This document shows, piece after piece, positions 43,675 to 53,369 of a stretch of 64,000 bases of DNA. Every line of letters begins with the position of its first letter. Position 1 is the stretch's first letter. The notes under the pieces are model-generated. The model was not told where the DNA came from and did not search any database. It saw nothing but the letters and a program-made list of their open reading frames with translations. A program made the position numbers and the translations under genes. The stretch is taken from positions 1 to 64,000 of the forward strand of contig NZ_MJEH01000008.1 of the NCBI RefSeq assembly GCF_001742425.1, read 5' to 3'. This DNA comes from Bacillus solimangrovi (GTDB lineage: Bacteria; Bacillota; Bacilli; Bacillales; Bacillaceae_N).

Positions 43675-44253
43675 TTACTCTTCATCCGAAATTACCCACT
43701 CAACTTCCTCACTATTAACAAGTGACTCAATAGTTTTTAGATGGTTTGACTCACTTATAATCTGGTGATTTTCAAAATAGTTAGCATCTAAATCAAAATG
43801 AATAGTACTAACACTCGTCTGTTTCTCTCCGACTTCATTTGCAACAATTAATTTTATTTCGTATTCTCGCTTACCTCGACTTTCGCGCTCGTTTTCTAGC
43901 TTCAAACTTGATAAATCATTTAAAATAGCCGCAATGATCTCGTTATCTTTAACTTGTAAATGAGCTACTTCCCGCTTATCACCAACAAGGTCATTAATCG
44001 TAATTTTAACTCTTTCAATAACTGCATCTTCATTAAGCTGATCGTCATATAACTTTGAAAATGATGTGTAATCCTCCTCAACCATTACAAAACTTGAAAA
44101 AATCAGCCCTAAAATTATTACAGTGATTGTACTGAACAAGATTATCTTTTTTTTAATAAAAATACTCATCAGAAGCATAGCAAGACCAATAGCTAAAATA
44201 ACGAAAATAAAATCTGAGAATATCAAAAATAAGCTGTCTAACAAACTATTCAT
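43675..44253 (-). CDS. Membrane protein of unknown function, paralogue of the 46721 gene
   Basis: 192 residues: two hydrophobic helices (~8-30 and ~37-56), then a ~135-residue extracellular or cytoplasmic domain ending in SNHLKTIESLVNSEEVEW. The gene at 46721 shares helix layout, the motifs KLY-L-NE-V-I-I-I-INDL, NEVGEK...STI-FDLD-NY, and SNHL-TIESL--SEEVEW. No known family recognised. Located between the small exported peptide and a secreted protein, which suggests a linked function, possibly immunity or sensing. Confidence 0.7.
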   Translation of the reverse strand: MNSLLDSLFLIFSDFIFVILAIGLAMLLMSIFIKKKIILFSTITVIILGLIFSSFVMVEEDYTSFSKLYDDQLNEDAVIERVKITINDLVGDKREVAHLQVKDNEIIAAILNDLSSLKLENERESRGKREYEIKLIVANEVGEKQTSVSTIHFDLDANYFENHQIISESNHLKTIESLVNSEEVEWVISDEE

Positions 44254-44318
44254 TATTACCCCTCCTAAAATTTAGAAACTTATTATAATTGTTTAATGAT
44301 TAACCAATTCTGCCAACA

Positions 44319-44909
44319 CTAGTAAACTAATAAATTATGAGATGAAACGATACCATTTGATGTATATATCCCTGCAACATCTATCACATATGTACGAGCA
44401 CTATCATTAAGTGATGCACTATACCCTGTTTGTGTCCAAATTCCACTAGTTGCTTTAGAAGAAATATCGTTAATTCCCGCGAATGATTGTCTGTCATTGA
44501 CCTTATCAAGCTGTGTATTAAATGAACCTGCAATGTTTACTGTAGAACTTACACTATTAACATTAGATGATTTTGACTTCATCTTACTAGTAGAACCACC
44601 AAAAAATGGAGTAGGTTCTTGTTCTTTATCAAATGTTAATTTTGCTCTATCAATTGCGAATTGTTCGAATTTTTCAGGTTCAATCCAATCTTCTTCAGCA
44701 AAATCATTAAAAGATACAACCTTCAAAATCGCCTCTGGATACTCTTCCTTAACTTTTTCAATAATGTTTTCATATTGCTTGTAATACGCTTCTTTTTGCT
44801 CATGTGTCAATTCTATAGAAGTTGCAGATGCTACTTTGCCATTTACAAATACGATAAGTATGACAGTTAGAACTGTAATAAAATTCATCATTCTACTATT
44901 ATTCTTCAC
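44319..44909 (-). CDS. Secreted protein of unknown function
   Basis: 196 residues. Signal peptide (ITVLTVILIVFVNGKVASA), then ELTHEQKEAYYKQYENIIEKVKEEYPEA, a charged helical part. The C-terminal ~90 residues are Ser/Thr/Asn-rich and beta-rich (VNIAGSFNTQLDKVNDRQSF, SGIWTQTGYSASLNDSARTYVIDVAGIYTSNG). I believe similar proteins occur in other Bacillus species without known function. Same strand as the paralogous membrane protein, ~65 bp upstream of it, so the two may be co-transcribed. Confidence 0.7.
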   Translation of the reverse strand: MKNNSRMMNFITVLTVILIVFVNGKVASATSIELTHEQKEAYYKQYENIIEKVKEEYPEAILKVVSFNDFAEEDWIEPEKFEQFAIDRAKLTFDKEQEPTPFFGGSTSKMKSKSSNVNSVSSTVNIAGSFNTQLDKVNDRQSFAGINDISSKATSGIWTQTGYSASLNDSARTYVIDVAGIYTSNGIVSSHNLLVY

Positions 44910-45326
44910 ATTACGACCCCTTTTTTTACATCATTAGTAAATAATAGACTATATTACATATAACGTAAAGATGCTCATAAAGAAAATCCATCTCTATTTA
45001 AAATTAAATAGTAAGAGATATGAACAGCTCGGAACTCTTCAATAACATTTCCTTAGTACCCAACTTTAGTAATATAGGGTAGTAATACGACCTTTAAACA
45101 TACAGAAGAGACTTTCCAAAACCATAAATAATACATTTAAAGTCTAAAGAATTGTAAATCATTTCACCCGCACGAACTTTTCTCATTCTCTTAGACTTTG
45201 AGGTTCAAAAATTAAGAGTATATTCCACACATCAAATTAGTTATATTTACCAAAATGTAAATATACTGTAAAATTATCAACAGTTGTTATTCGACACTTT
45301 CAAAAATAACAAAGGAGCGATATTTC
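44910..45326. other. Divergent intergenic region
   Basis: About 415 bp between the secreted protein gene and ccsB. AT-rich; no ORF, RNA gene or strong hairpin seen. Confidence 0.4.
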
Positions 45327-46508
45327 ATGACTTTACTAAGCTTAAGTAGCAATCTACTATATATAGCTTTTTTTCTTTATCTGATAGCAACCATATTATT
45401 TGCTGGTTCAATTAAAAAGTCAGATCAAAAAAGCAAGAAAATCAACTTGTGGTCAAAACTAGGAATTACGATAACTATATTCGGCTTCTTTTCTCAACTA
45501 GGATTTTTTATTACTCGTTGGCTTGCTTCTGGGCATGCTCCAGTAAGTAATTTATTTGAGTTCACAACTTTTTTTGGAATGGGATTAGTCGGAGCATTCA
45601 TCCTTTTCTACTTCATTTATAGACTTCCTTTGTTAGGTGTTTTTGCTTTGCCAGTAGCTATATTACTGATCGCTTACGCAAGTATGTTTCCAACAGAGAT
45701 CATGCCATTAATTCCTTCACTTCAAAGCCATTGGTTATATATTCATGTAACAACTGCCGCATTAGGGCAAGCTATACTGGCAATTAGCTTTATTACAGGT
45801 TTAATATATTTAGTCAAACATGTTGATCAAACTAAACCAAGCCATAAAACATTTTGGTTAGAAGCTATTATGTTCACGTTGATCTGTACACTATCTTTTG
45901 CTATCGTTTCAACGCTATTTTCTTCACTAGATTATGAGGTTACTTTAAATTGGGTTGATAAGAATGGGATAGATTCCGAGTTTTCATATACGTTGCCTCC
46001 ATTGATTGGTCCAAACCAAGGGGAAAGTATTTCTAAGGATGTAATGGACCCTTTGGTAACATCACCAGTAATTATTAATGCTAAAAAATTAAACTCTGTA
46101 GCTTGGTCAGTCATAGTTGGTATATTCATTTATGGATTTATAAGACTTATAACGAGGAAAAGGGTTGCTGCAATATTAAATCCGCTAGCACGTAAAGTTA
46201 GTTCTGATTTAGTAGATGAGATCAGTTACCGTTCTGTATTAATTGGCTTTCCAATCTTCACTCTTGGTGCTTTAATATTCGCTATGATATGGGCACAAAT
46301 TGCTTGGACTCGTTTCTGGGGATGGGATCCTAAAGAAGTATGGGCCTTAATTACATGGCTCTTCTACGCTGCATTTCTTCATCTAAGATTATCTAAAAAC
46401 TGGCATGGAGAGAAGTCAGCATGGCTAGCTGTTATAGGGTTTGCAATCATTATGTTTAACTTAATCTTCGTTAACCTTGTCATAGCAGGCTTGCATTCAT
46501 ATGCATAA
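45327..46508 (+). CDS. Cytochrome c biogenesis protein, CcsB/ResC (CcsA) family
   Basis: 393 residues and about nine helices. The tryptophan-rich heme-handling motif [22 protein letters not shown] near 330 (WGxWWxWDxKExW-like) and conserved His residues ([34 protein letters not shown]) identify the CcsA/ResC half of the system II heme-ligation machinery at the membrane. In B. subtilis resC sits with resA and resB; here it stands alone. AAAGGAGCG precedes the ATG. The partner ResB must be elsewhere, or this is a second, specialised copy. Confidence 0.9.
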   Translation: MTLLSLSSNLLYIAFFLYLIATILFAGSIKKSDQKSKKINLWSKLGITITIFGFFSQLGFFITRWLASGHAPVSNLFEFTTFFGMGLVGAFILFYFIYRLPLLGVFALPVAILLIAYASMFPTEIMPLIPSLQSHWLYIHVTTAALGQAILAISFITGLIYLVKHVDQTKPSHKTFWLEAIMFTLICTLSFAIVSTLFSSLDYEVTLNWVDKNGIDSEFSYTLPPLIGPNQGESISKDVMDPLVTSPVIINAKKLNSVAWSVIVGIFIYGFIRLITRKRVAAILNPLARKVSSDLVDEISYRSVLIGFPIFTLGALIFAMIWAQIAWTRFWGWDPKEVWALITWLFYAAFLHLRLSKNWHGEKSAWLAVIGFAIIMFNLIFVNLVIAGLHSYA

Positions 46509-46629
46509 TTAATAGAAAAATCATGAAGACATAGTGATTGTTCGTAAAAATTAAACATCACAGTTATAACTATCACAATCTTAAAGAATAATATGAATAA
46601 GCAAGAAAAGTAAGGTTAAAAAAATTTAT

Positions 46630-46694
46630 ATAAAGTGAAATTTTCATCAGTGGAGTATTCCTTCACCCTCCACTGATGGTTAGTTGAAACGTTA
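46630..46694 (+). repeat. Palindromic intergenic repeat, copy A
   Basis: ATAAAGTGAAATTTTCATCA, stem CATCAGTGGAG...CTCCACTGATG with a short loop, then GTTAGTTGAAACGTT. Shares its flanks and stem plan with copies at 37272 (inverted) and 51065. Confidence 0.8.
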
Positions 46695-46720
46695 TAAAAA
46701 TTCAACTTAACTAATCTAGC

Positions 46721-47293
46721 TTACTCCTCAGCAAAAAACTTCCACTCAACCTCCTCACTATCTATAAGAGATTCAATTGTCTCTAAATGATTTGACTCAC
46801 TTGTTATTTTATAAATGTCAAGATAGTTATTATCGAGATCGAAGTTAATCGTACTGATGATATTGTGTTTCTCTCCAACCTCATTTTCAACAAGAATCCG
46901 AATCATGTATTCTCTAAACATGCCTCCTATATTACGATCTTTTTTCAGTTTCATGCTTGAAAAGTCTTCTAAAATACTTTTGATGATTGCTTCATCTTCT
47001 ATTTCTACACTAGCTATAGTCTCTGGCATATTACTAGAAAGGTCATTTATCTCGATTGTTATGCTCTTTACAATCGTACCTTCATTAAGCCTCTCTTCAT
47101 AAAGCTTAGGAAATGTTGTGTAATCCGTTTGCGCTACAGCGATGAATGTTCCAATTACGAGAATAGTCATTACAATAGACAATGTTTTAATATTTTTTAT
47201 TACTGTACTAATAAGTAGTGTACCAAGACCAATTGCAACTATGATTAGAAATAAGTCAAAGTAAACCCATAAGAAATTTAACAAGTTACGCAT
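46721..47293 (-). CDS. Membrane protein of unknown function, paralogue of the 43675 gene
   Basis: 190 residues: two N-terminal helices (~10-30, ~36-55), then a domain with KLYEERLNEGTIVKSITIEI, NEVGEKHNIISTINFDLD and a C-terminal SNHLETIESLIDSEEVEW. About half of the residues can be matched to the 43675 product by eye. Function unknown. It lies between ccsB and a TTG-initiated membrane-anchored protein gene. Confidence 0.7.
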   Translation of the reverse strand: MRNLLNFLWVYFDLFLIIVAIGLGTLLISTVIKNIKTLSIVMTILVIGTFIAVAQTDYTTFPKLYEERLNEGTIVKSITIEINDLSSNMPETIASVEIEDEAIIKSILEDFSSMKLKKDRNIGGMFREYMIRILVENEVGEKHNIISTINFDLDNNYLDIYKITSESNHLETIESLIDSEEVEWKFFAEE

Positions 47294-47480
47294 TACCTCA
47301 CCTCTGTTTTATCTAACTGATCAATGAACCTAGTTTCTTTTCCCACTATAATATCTCCTACATTATCAATTTTTGTTAAAATATATAATATATCGAATTT
47401 AATAACATTATATAATAAACACATTAGAATAAATTTTTTTAGAAGTATACTTTAATTTTTCGTTTTTAAGGTGGAGGAAA

Positions 47481-48041
47481 TTGAAGAAGTATAAAATTAT
47501 CTTATTAGTAGCAATTGTACTTACTTTAGGAATCTGCACATTTATGATCTATGAGAAAACTTTCAAACCTACATCACAAAGTATGGGTTTAACAAAAATA
47601 TATAAAACTGTCTCAGAAATTAGTAATGATTCAGAACTTGTTATAAAAGCAAGCATATCCAATCATTATGAAGAGAATGAAAGATATTTATCATCTGATC
47701 AAAAAAAAGAAGAACGGATATATGATGTAGAAATTATAACCATTTATCAAAACTTAACAAGTAAAGAGATTGCAGAAGGAGATGTTATACGTTTAGCACA
47801 TACGGTAGAAATCTATATAAATGAGCAGCCTATTTCCCAAATAGAAGGCTTTGGAATAGACATAAAAGAAGGTCATTATCTTCTATTCTTAAATTCCTAT
47901 ACTGATAAGAACACTGGTGAAGTTGTTTATGTACAAAACCCGAAACATATGTATAAAAAAACATGGTGGAAATTTAGAAATATTGCTAGTAAAGAACTTC
48001 CAAAAATATCGGAGAAAGAAGTTATGGATGCAATAAAATAG
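47481..48041 (+). CDS. Membrane-anchored extracellular protein, unknown function
   Basis: TTG start at 47481 with GGTGGAGG 4 nt upstream. 186 residues: one N-terminal anchor (IILLVAIVLTLGICTFMIY), then an extracellular alpha+beta domain (SELVIKASISNHYEENERYL, YDVEIITIYQNLTSKEIAEG, LFLNSYTDKNTGEVVYVQNP). A 'V-A-I--...Y-v-v-----K--...G--v-v' pattern is common to Bacillus cell-surface proteins, but I recognise no named family. Confidence 0.65.
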   Translation: MKKYKIILLVAIVLTLGICTFMIYEKTFKPTSQSMGLTKIYKTVSEISNDSELVIKASISNHYEENERYLSSDQKKEERIYDVEIITIYQNLTSKEIAEGDVIRLAHTVEIYINEQPISQIEGFGIDIKEGHYLLFLNSYTDKNTGEVVYVQNPKHMYKKTWWKFRNIASKELPKISEKEVMDAIK

Positions 48042-48113
48042 AAGTAATTCAACATCTATTCTTATTCTGTCTTACTAAAGTGATATTATCAAAACCAAAA
48101 AGATTTTAAAAAT

Positions 48114-48141
48114 AAAAAAAGGTTGAGTTCCTACTCAACCT
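48114..48141 (-). terminator. Terminator of the LytTR-ABC operon
   Basis: AGGTTGAGT-tcct-ACTCAACCT followed leftward by seven U. About 30 nt after the permease stop. Confidence 0.88.
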
Positions 48142-48172
48142 AACAAGCTTCCTAATATGTTCGCATATATTG

Positions 48173-49048
48173 TCATTTATTCTGCTTATTAAATGTCACC
48201 ATTGATACTGCAATGAACAATATCATTGAAATAATAATAATCCATATACTAGTTGAATAATTTATCAATTGGTTATTCATTTTATAGACAACACCAAGAT
48301 GTAGCTTATATTCAAGAACTTGTTCAGGTCTAGCATGTTGAAAAACTTTTTGGATAGAATCTTCCATTAACACTTGTCTAAATAAAACGGATATATGACT
48401 GACTGGAAAATACATGATGAGATGTTGAACAGCATTTGGTAAACTACCAATTGGAACGTACACACCACACAAGAAACCAATGGATGTACCGACAATTGTG
48501 CTTAGTGTTGAAAATGCATTTTGTGAATGAATGAAAAGGACTAATAATAAATTAATTGCACTTGCTAGAGCAACTAATAGGATGATAATGCCCAATACCT
48601 TCATTAAATTCACCAAACTTAGCATTGCACTACCTGTTAGCAAAAGAAATAATTCACAGCCTATTAATGCAACTAATGAGTTAAATAAACCAATAATAAA
48701 TGCATTAACAACATAGCTTAACTGAATTTTAACTCTAGAAATTGGGGCTATTAAGAAATCAGACATTTTTTTACTCTCTTTATCTCTCACCATGATTCCA
48801 AAAGCACCTAAAGTTGATGTCACTGCTGTAATTGTTAATAACCCAGCAACCATCCACTCATTTACCATTGATTTTACTGCTTGTGACGAGCCCACGATCT
48901 GTTCAACGTGATCGATTTGTGTCTTCTGTAAAAAAACTGCATATAAAAGGATCACAATACCAACAGACAATAACGATAGAAGCACTAGTGTTCGATCACG
49001 ACGGAAAATTTTATTGTTTCTATTCGTTAAATGTACTAAAACACTCAT
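48173..49048 (-). CDS. ABC-2 type transporter permease
   Basis: About 291 residues from ATG 49048 (GAGGAG 9 nt upstream, one base after the ATPase stop); a longer frame runs into that gene. Six hydrophobic segments after a basic N-terminus (NRNNKIFRRDRTLVLL), with SDFLIAPISRVKI as in DrrB/YadH-type permeases. It forms the channel for the ATPase encoded upstream. Substrate unknown; such pairs often export drugs or peptides. Confidence 0.87.
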   Translation of the reverse strand: MSVLVHLTNRNNKIFRRDRTLVLLSLLSVGIVILLYAVFLQKTQIDHVEQIVGSSQAVKSMVNEWMVAGLLTITAVTSTLGAFGIMVRDKESKKMSDFLIAPISRVKIQLSYVVNAFIIGLFNSLVALIGCELFLLLTGSAMLSLVNLMKVLGIIILLVALASAINLLLVLFIHSQNAFSTLSTIVGTSIGFLCGVYVPIGSLPNAVQHLIMYFPVSHISVLFRQVLMEDSIQKVFQHARPEQVLEYKLHLGVVYKMNNQLINYSTSIWIIIISMILFIAVSMVTFNKQNK

Positions 49049-49049
49049 T

Positions 49050-49979
49050 TTATGAAACTCCTCTCTCTTCAATAATGTTAATGAACACATCTTCCATACT
49101 TCCTTTAACGACCTCAAATGACTCAATATTTCCGTCTAGTTGCTTCAATATCTCATATGCTTCTATCGTTGAATTTAAGTGAAAGTGATAAGCAGATTTG
49201 TCTAGCATATAGGAGTACTTGTTCTCCTTTAACCAAACATCTGCATTAAACGTAGACTTAAATGAGATTGTTAATCTGTCATATGCAAAGTGGTCCTTTA
49301 ATTGTTCAGGTGTACCCTCCGAAATGATGCTGCCATCTTTTAATACAACGACTTGATCAGCTACCACAGCTTCTTCTAAGTAATGTGTTGTTAAAAAAAT
49401 CGTCATATTCGTTTCCTGTTTTAATCTTTTAATTGCATCCCAAACTAAAATACGTGTTTTCGGATCTAATCCAGTAGTTGGTTCATCAAGAAATAAAATC
49501 TTAGGTTTATGAATTAAAGCTCTAGCAATGTCTGCTCTTCTTCTTTGCCCTCCAGATAATGATTTGTATTTCCTATTTTTGATATCATCTAATTTCAAAT
49601 ATTCTGAAACAAATTGGTAGTTTTCGTGAAGTTGTTTTTTACTTAAACGATAATAATAGCCTCTAGTTATGATATTTTCAAAAACAGTCAAACAATCATC
49701 TAACAAGCTATCTTGAAATACAACACCAATTTTATTCCTGATTTCTTCATTGCTTTCATCGAGCTTATAGCCATCAATATATACAGTGCCTGATGTTTTT
49801 TTTAATAACGTACATAAGATATCAATTGTGGTTGATTTCCCTGCACCGTTCGTCCCAAGAAATGCAAACAAATCACCTTTTTGAACAGAAAATGATATTC
49901 CTTTTACTACATGAAATTGGTTATACGTTTTTTGTAGATTGCTCACTTGAATGATTCCTTCTGTCTGCACCACATTCAC
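49050..49979 (-). CDS. ABC transporter ATPase (DrrA-type)
   Basis: 309 residues: Walker A GTNGAGKSTT, Q-loop VVFQDSLLDDCL, signature SLSGGQRRRADIAR, Walker B KILFLDEPTTGLDP and H-loop TTHYLEEA, then a C-terminal ~75-residue extension. The start is uncertain: GTG 49979 abuts the AGAGGTG ribosome site, so the GTG three codons later is as likely. Works with the permease encoded downstream. Confidence 0.93.
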   Translation of the reverse strand: MNVVQTEGIIQVSNLQKTYNQFHVVKGISFSVQKGDLFAFLGTNGAGKSTTIDILCTLLKKTSGTVYIDGYKLDESNEEIRNKIGVVFQDSLLDDCLTVFENIITRGYYYRLSKKQLHENYQFVSEYLKLDDIKNRKYKSLSGGQRRRADIARALIHKPKILFLDEPTTGLDPKTRILVWDAIKRLKQETNMTIFLTTHYLEEAVVADQVVVLKDGSIISEGTPEQLKDHFAYDRLTISFKSTFNADVWLKENKYSYMLDKSAYHFHLNSTIEAYEILKQLDGNIESFEVVKGSMEDVFINIIEERGVS

Positions 49980-49991
49980 CTCTTTGTCATT

Positions 49992-50405
49992 TTATTTTAA
50001 TTGCTTATTAATTTCTTTCACATCTCGCAAATTTGCCCAATAGATTGCCACATATATGATCAGATAAATAATGAATTGAATCAAAATAAACATAAGAAAA
50101 CCAACAGGTTCTTCTACTGGATTGTCATACCAATTCCCAACTGCTCCACAGATAAGGACAAGTGTTAAGATAACAACATAGTGTATCGCTAATTTACTTA
50201 GAAACGACATACGGTCATTTTGAAAAACAAGTGAAGCAAGACCACATCCTATCCCTAAACTAACAGCTAACAAACACTCTAATAGAAGCTCTTGACCATT
50301 AAGCGTTCGAGTTGGATTATTTAATAAAACAATCGTAATGATGATGTAAGAAGCGCTTAAACCAATCAACGCTCCTAGTAGTGCATGTTGTATGATATTC
50401 CTCAT
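49992..50405 (-). CDS. DUF3021 membrane protein
   Basis: 137 residues with four hydrophobic helices (HALLGALIGLSASYIIITIVL, LLAVSLGIGCGLASLVF, IHYVVILTLVLICGAVGNW, FILIQFIIYLIIYVAIYW). The gene order LytTR regulator then DUF3021 is a common pairing in Firmicutes, where the membrane protein is thought to control the regulator. It overlaps the LytTR stop by one base (translational coupling). Confidence 0.85.
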   Translation of the reverse strand: MRNIIQHALLGALIGLSASYIIITIVLLNNPTRTLNGQELLLECLLAVSLGIGCGLASLVFQNDRMSFLSKLAIHYVVILTLVLICGAVGNWYDNPVEEPVGFLMFILIQFIIYLIIYVAIYWANLRDVKEINKQLK

Positions 50406-50854
50406 TACTTCTCCCTCCCAATTCCTAACTTTTTCTTCAAAGCTTTCAAATACATACGGCTAACATGAGCGGTTGTACCATTGTCCATCACAAGCTGCAT
50501 CATTCCTACCTTTTTCATTTCCATAAAGGAAATTTTAGACACATTTACAAGTGTTGATTTATTTACGCGGACAAAATCTTGTTCAAACAACTCTTCTAGT
50601 TCATACAGCTTTCTCTTTGATTCATATTCATCCTCATCAGTTTGAAAATAAACTTTTGCTCCTTCTGAATACATAAAGTAAATATCCAAGGGCTTCAACA
50701 TGTAAATTTGTTGCTGTGAATACCCATCAATTACTTCTGTATTCGTAGATTTTAATTTCTTCATAAGTTGATCAATCGTATTCGTATAAGCATTCGTATG
50801 AATCTGTACTTCAGTTTCTTTATTTTTCTCATCAATAAATAATTTAATTTGCAT
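50405..50854 (-). CDS. LytTR-family DNA-binding regulator
   Basis: About 149 residues from ATG 50854 (GGGAG 6 nt upstream). The LytTR beta-fold shows as YMLKPLDIYFMYSEGAKVYF, LYELEELFEQDFVRVNKSTLVNVSKI and MQLVMDNGTTAHVSRMYLKAL. No receiver domain, so it is a stand-alone regulator, probably inhibited by the DUF3021 partner and controlling its own operon with the ABC transporter. Confidence 0.9.
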   Translation of the reverse strand: MQIKLFIDEKNKETEVQIHTNAYTNTIDQLMKKLKSTNTEVIDGYSQQQIYMLKPLDIYFMYSEGAKVYFQTDEDEYESKRKLYELEELFEQDFVRVNKSTLVNVSKISFMEMKKVGMMQLVMDNGTTAHVSRMYLKALKKKLGIGREK

Positions 50855-51064
50855 ATGCATCTCCCACCCTTTAAACATAATATAACATCTAAATTTTGTT
50901 AAAATTGGTTTTATTTCATATGCGGTCAAAATTGCAAGGTAAGTAGTTCAATACTGTTGATGACTGGTCCATCACTATAAATAAAAAAGCTTAATTCACC
51001 TTAAAATGAAAAATCACAAAAAAAGAACCCTTAATCTAAAAATAGATTAAAGGTATCATCATTC

Positions 51065-51128
51065 ATAAAGTGAAACTTCCATAAATGGAGGTATTCCTTC
51101 ATCCTCCATTTATGGTTAGTTGAAACGT
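51065..51128 (+). repeat. Palindromic intergenic repeat, copy B
   Basis: ATAAAGTGAAACTTCCATAA, stem CCATAAATGGAGG/CCTCCATTTATGG with a short loop, then TTAGTTGAAACGT. The stem differs from copy A by compensatory changes (CAGTGG/CCACTG versus AAATGG/CCATTT), which argues for selection on base pairing. It lies between mqo and the LytTR operon. Confidence 0.8.
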
Positions 51129-51202
51129 GATAAATCATTACGGTTCTATTATTCACACAATTTTTCATTCTTTTCATCTTAGAAACAATTAACCGATGAA
51201 GA

Positions 51203-52705
51203 TTAACTATGAACTAATTGTTTTTCGTTTAGATTAAGTGCCTCTGCCGTTGAAGCAAGAATTTCCTCGAAAAGTTCTGGGTTGTCCACTAATGAGACAT
51301 CATAAGATGGAAGCATTTCTTTTATTTTCTCTTTCCACTCAAACATATGTTGTGGGAAGCATCTTTCTAATACTTCGAGCATAACTTGAACAGCAGTTGA
51401 AGCACCTGGAGAAGCACCTAACAATGCTGCTACTGATCCATCAGCAGCACTTACTACTTCCGTACCAAATTGAAGTGTTCCTTTACCGCCGTCTTCAGTG
51501 TCTTTAATTACTTGCACACGTTGACCAGCTACTACAATATCCCAATCTTCACTTTTCGCATTCGGTATAAACTCTCGTAATTCTTCTATACGCTTTTCTT
51601 TTGATAACAAGACTTGTTGTATCAAATATTTAGTTAGTGACATCTCTTTTGCGCCTGCTGCTAACATCGTAAATACGTTATTTGGTTTTACAGAACCGAT
51701 CAAATCTAAATTTGAACCTGTTTTTAAGAATTTTGGTGAAAAACCAGCAAACGGCCCAAACAGCAATGATTTTTTGTTGTCGATATATCTTGTATCAAGA
51801 TGTGGAACAGACATAGGTGGCGCTCCAACCTTAGCTTTACCGTATACTTTTCCATGATGCTGTTCTATCACTTCTGGATTGTTACATACCATAAACAGTC
51901 CGCTTACTGGAAAACCTCCAATACGTTTGGATTCAGGAATTCCTGTTTTTTGTAGTAATGGTAAACTTCCGCCTCCACCACCGATAAAAACGAACTTTGC
52001 AGTATGATATTCAATATTACCGCTTTCAATATCATGCACTTTTACTTCCCACAAGCCATCACTCGTACGTTTCAGATCCTCAACACTGTGTTTGTAGTTT
52101 ATCTCTACATTTTTTTCCTTTAAGTGATCAAACAATATGCGTGTTAAAGCACCAAAGTTTACATCTGTACCAGAATCAATTTTTGTAGCTGCTAGTGGTT
52201 CATTCGATGTACGACCTTCCATAATAAGTGGGATCCATTCCTTCAATTTTTCAAGATCATCGGAAAATTCCATTCCTTGAAACAATGGATTGTTTGATAA
52301 CGCTTCAAAACGTTTTTTCAAAAATGATACATTTTCTTCCCCTTGTACTAAACTCATATGAGGGATTGGCATGATAAAATCCTGCGGATCACGAATCAGA
52401 TTGCTTTTTACGAGATAAGACCAAAACTGTCGTGAAAGTTGAAACTGTTCATTAATTTTTGTAGCTTTGCTAATGTCGACCGATCCGTCCGGCTTTTCGG
52501 CAGTGTAGTTTAGTTCGCATAATGCAGCATGGCCTGTACCCGCATTATTCCATTCATTTGAACTCTCTTCTCCTGCACTTGCAAGTTTCTCAAATACTTT
52601 TATTTCCCATTCAGGTGCTAATTCTTTTAGTAAAGATCCCAAAGTCGCACTCATAACCCCTGCACCAATTAATATAATGTCTGTTTTCTTCTGTAAGTTG
52701 CTCAT
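51203..52705 (-). CDS. mqo: Malate:quinone oxidoreductase
   Basis: 500 residues, FAD-dependent membrane-associated oxidation of malate to oxaloacetate with electrons passed to quinone. N-terminal FAD motif [18 protein letters not shown], then [56 protein letters not shown] and [22 protein letters not shown]. Length and motifs match Mqo; the A-specific L-2-hydroxyglutarate oxidases are shorter. The leader contains a long-range inverted repeat. Confidence 0.94.
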   Translation of the reverse strand: MSNLQKKTDIILIGAGVMSATLGSLLKELAPEWEIKVFEKLASAGEESSNEWNNAGTGHAALCELNYTAEKPDGSVDISKATKINEQFQLSRQFWSYLVKSNLIRDPQDFIMPIPHMSLVQGEENVSFLKKRFEALSNNPLFQGMEFSDDLEKLKEWIPLIMEGRTSNEPLAATKIDSGTDVNFGALTRILFDHLKEKNVEINYKHSVEDLKRTSDGLWEVKVHDIESGNIEYHTAKFVFIGGGGGSLPLLQKTGIPESKRIGGFPVSGLFMVCNNPEVIEQHHGKVYGKAKVGAPPMSVPHLDTRYIDNKKSLLFGPFAGFSPKFLKTGSNLDLIGSVKPNNVFTMLAAGAKEMSLTKYLIQQVLLSKEKRIEELREFIPNAKSEDWDIVVAGQRVQVIKDTEDGGKGTLQFGTEVVSAADGSVAALLGASPGASTAVQVMLEVLERCFPQHMFEWKEKIKEMLPSYDVSLVDNPELFEEILASTAEALNLNEKQLVHS

Positions 52706-52768
52706 TATAAAATTACTTACCCCCTACATATACAAGATAGAGTTAACATTCCCGCTTACAGGTTACAA

Positions 52769-52931
52769 AAAGCCTTCCGTACATGGAACATACCTTCTCT
52801 ATTCTCATTATAAGTTTGCCATAATCTATTAAATTACCACCGATGAAAACACTTACTATTATCTGTTAATTATAAACTATTTAAAGATAATAAAAAAGTG
52901 GGAAAAGTGAGAAATTCGTACGGAAGGCTTT
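52769..52931 (-). repeat. Perfect 14-bp inverted repeat flanking ~135 bp upstream of mqo
   Basis: AAAGCCTTCCGTAC (52769-52782) and GTACGGAAGGCTTT (52918-52931). The intervening sequence is AT-rich without an ORF. Could be a small non-autonomous element (too few bases to decide), or a long-range stem in the mqo leader. Confidence 0.45.
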
Positions 52932-53279
52932 AAAAACATGCAAAAAAATGAATCGTAATTCAATTTTTTACAAGAATATCTCATAATTTAACTATTTTTT
53001 ATTTGAATCTTCAATTCTTCTCATATACTGAATATACGATCTCCCTCTTAGGACTACACAAATTTTTGAAATAAACACTAAAAAAGAAGTTCACTATTGA
53101 ACTTCTTTTTAATGGAATAATTTTATATATTCGAAAAGACATCGAGGTTAATCGATCAATGACTTGATTTATCATATAAATTATAATTAACATAAATCTA
53201 AACAATAAAAAAAATTAATGACAGAATGAATTACCTAATTTAAGCTCCACTATTTCACATATTTATGTTTTCATATAAT
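52932..53279. other. Intergenic region with an isolated hairpin
   Basis: About 350 bp between mqo and queD. A strong stem AAAAAGAAGTTCA-ctat-TGAACTTCTTTTT at 53080-53110 looks like a terminator but has no gene immediately beside it. It might end an unseen small RNA or an extended mqo-upstream transcript. Confidence 0.4.
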
Positions 53280-53311
53280 AAAAAGGAATGCCTCATTCGA
53301 AAAGCATTCCT
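53280..53311 (-). terminator. Terminator of queD
   Basis: AGGAATGC / GCATTCCT stem with a 12-nt loop and leftward UUUUU. About 60 nt after the queD stop. Confidence 0.82.
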
Positions 53312-53369
53312 GTCTGTACAATTAATCAATTAAACTTAACTTTACTAAAAGACTTTTGGAACATTCGTT

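Noticed and set aside
53011..53205. Leftward 64-codon ORF between mqo and queD
   Set aside because: Crosses the strong hairpin at 53080-53110 and has no ribosome site.
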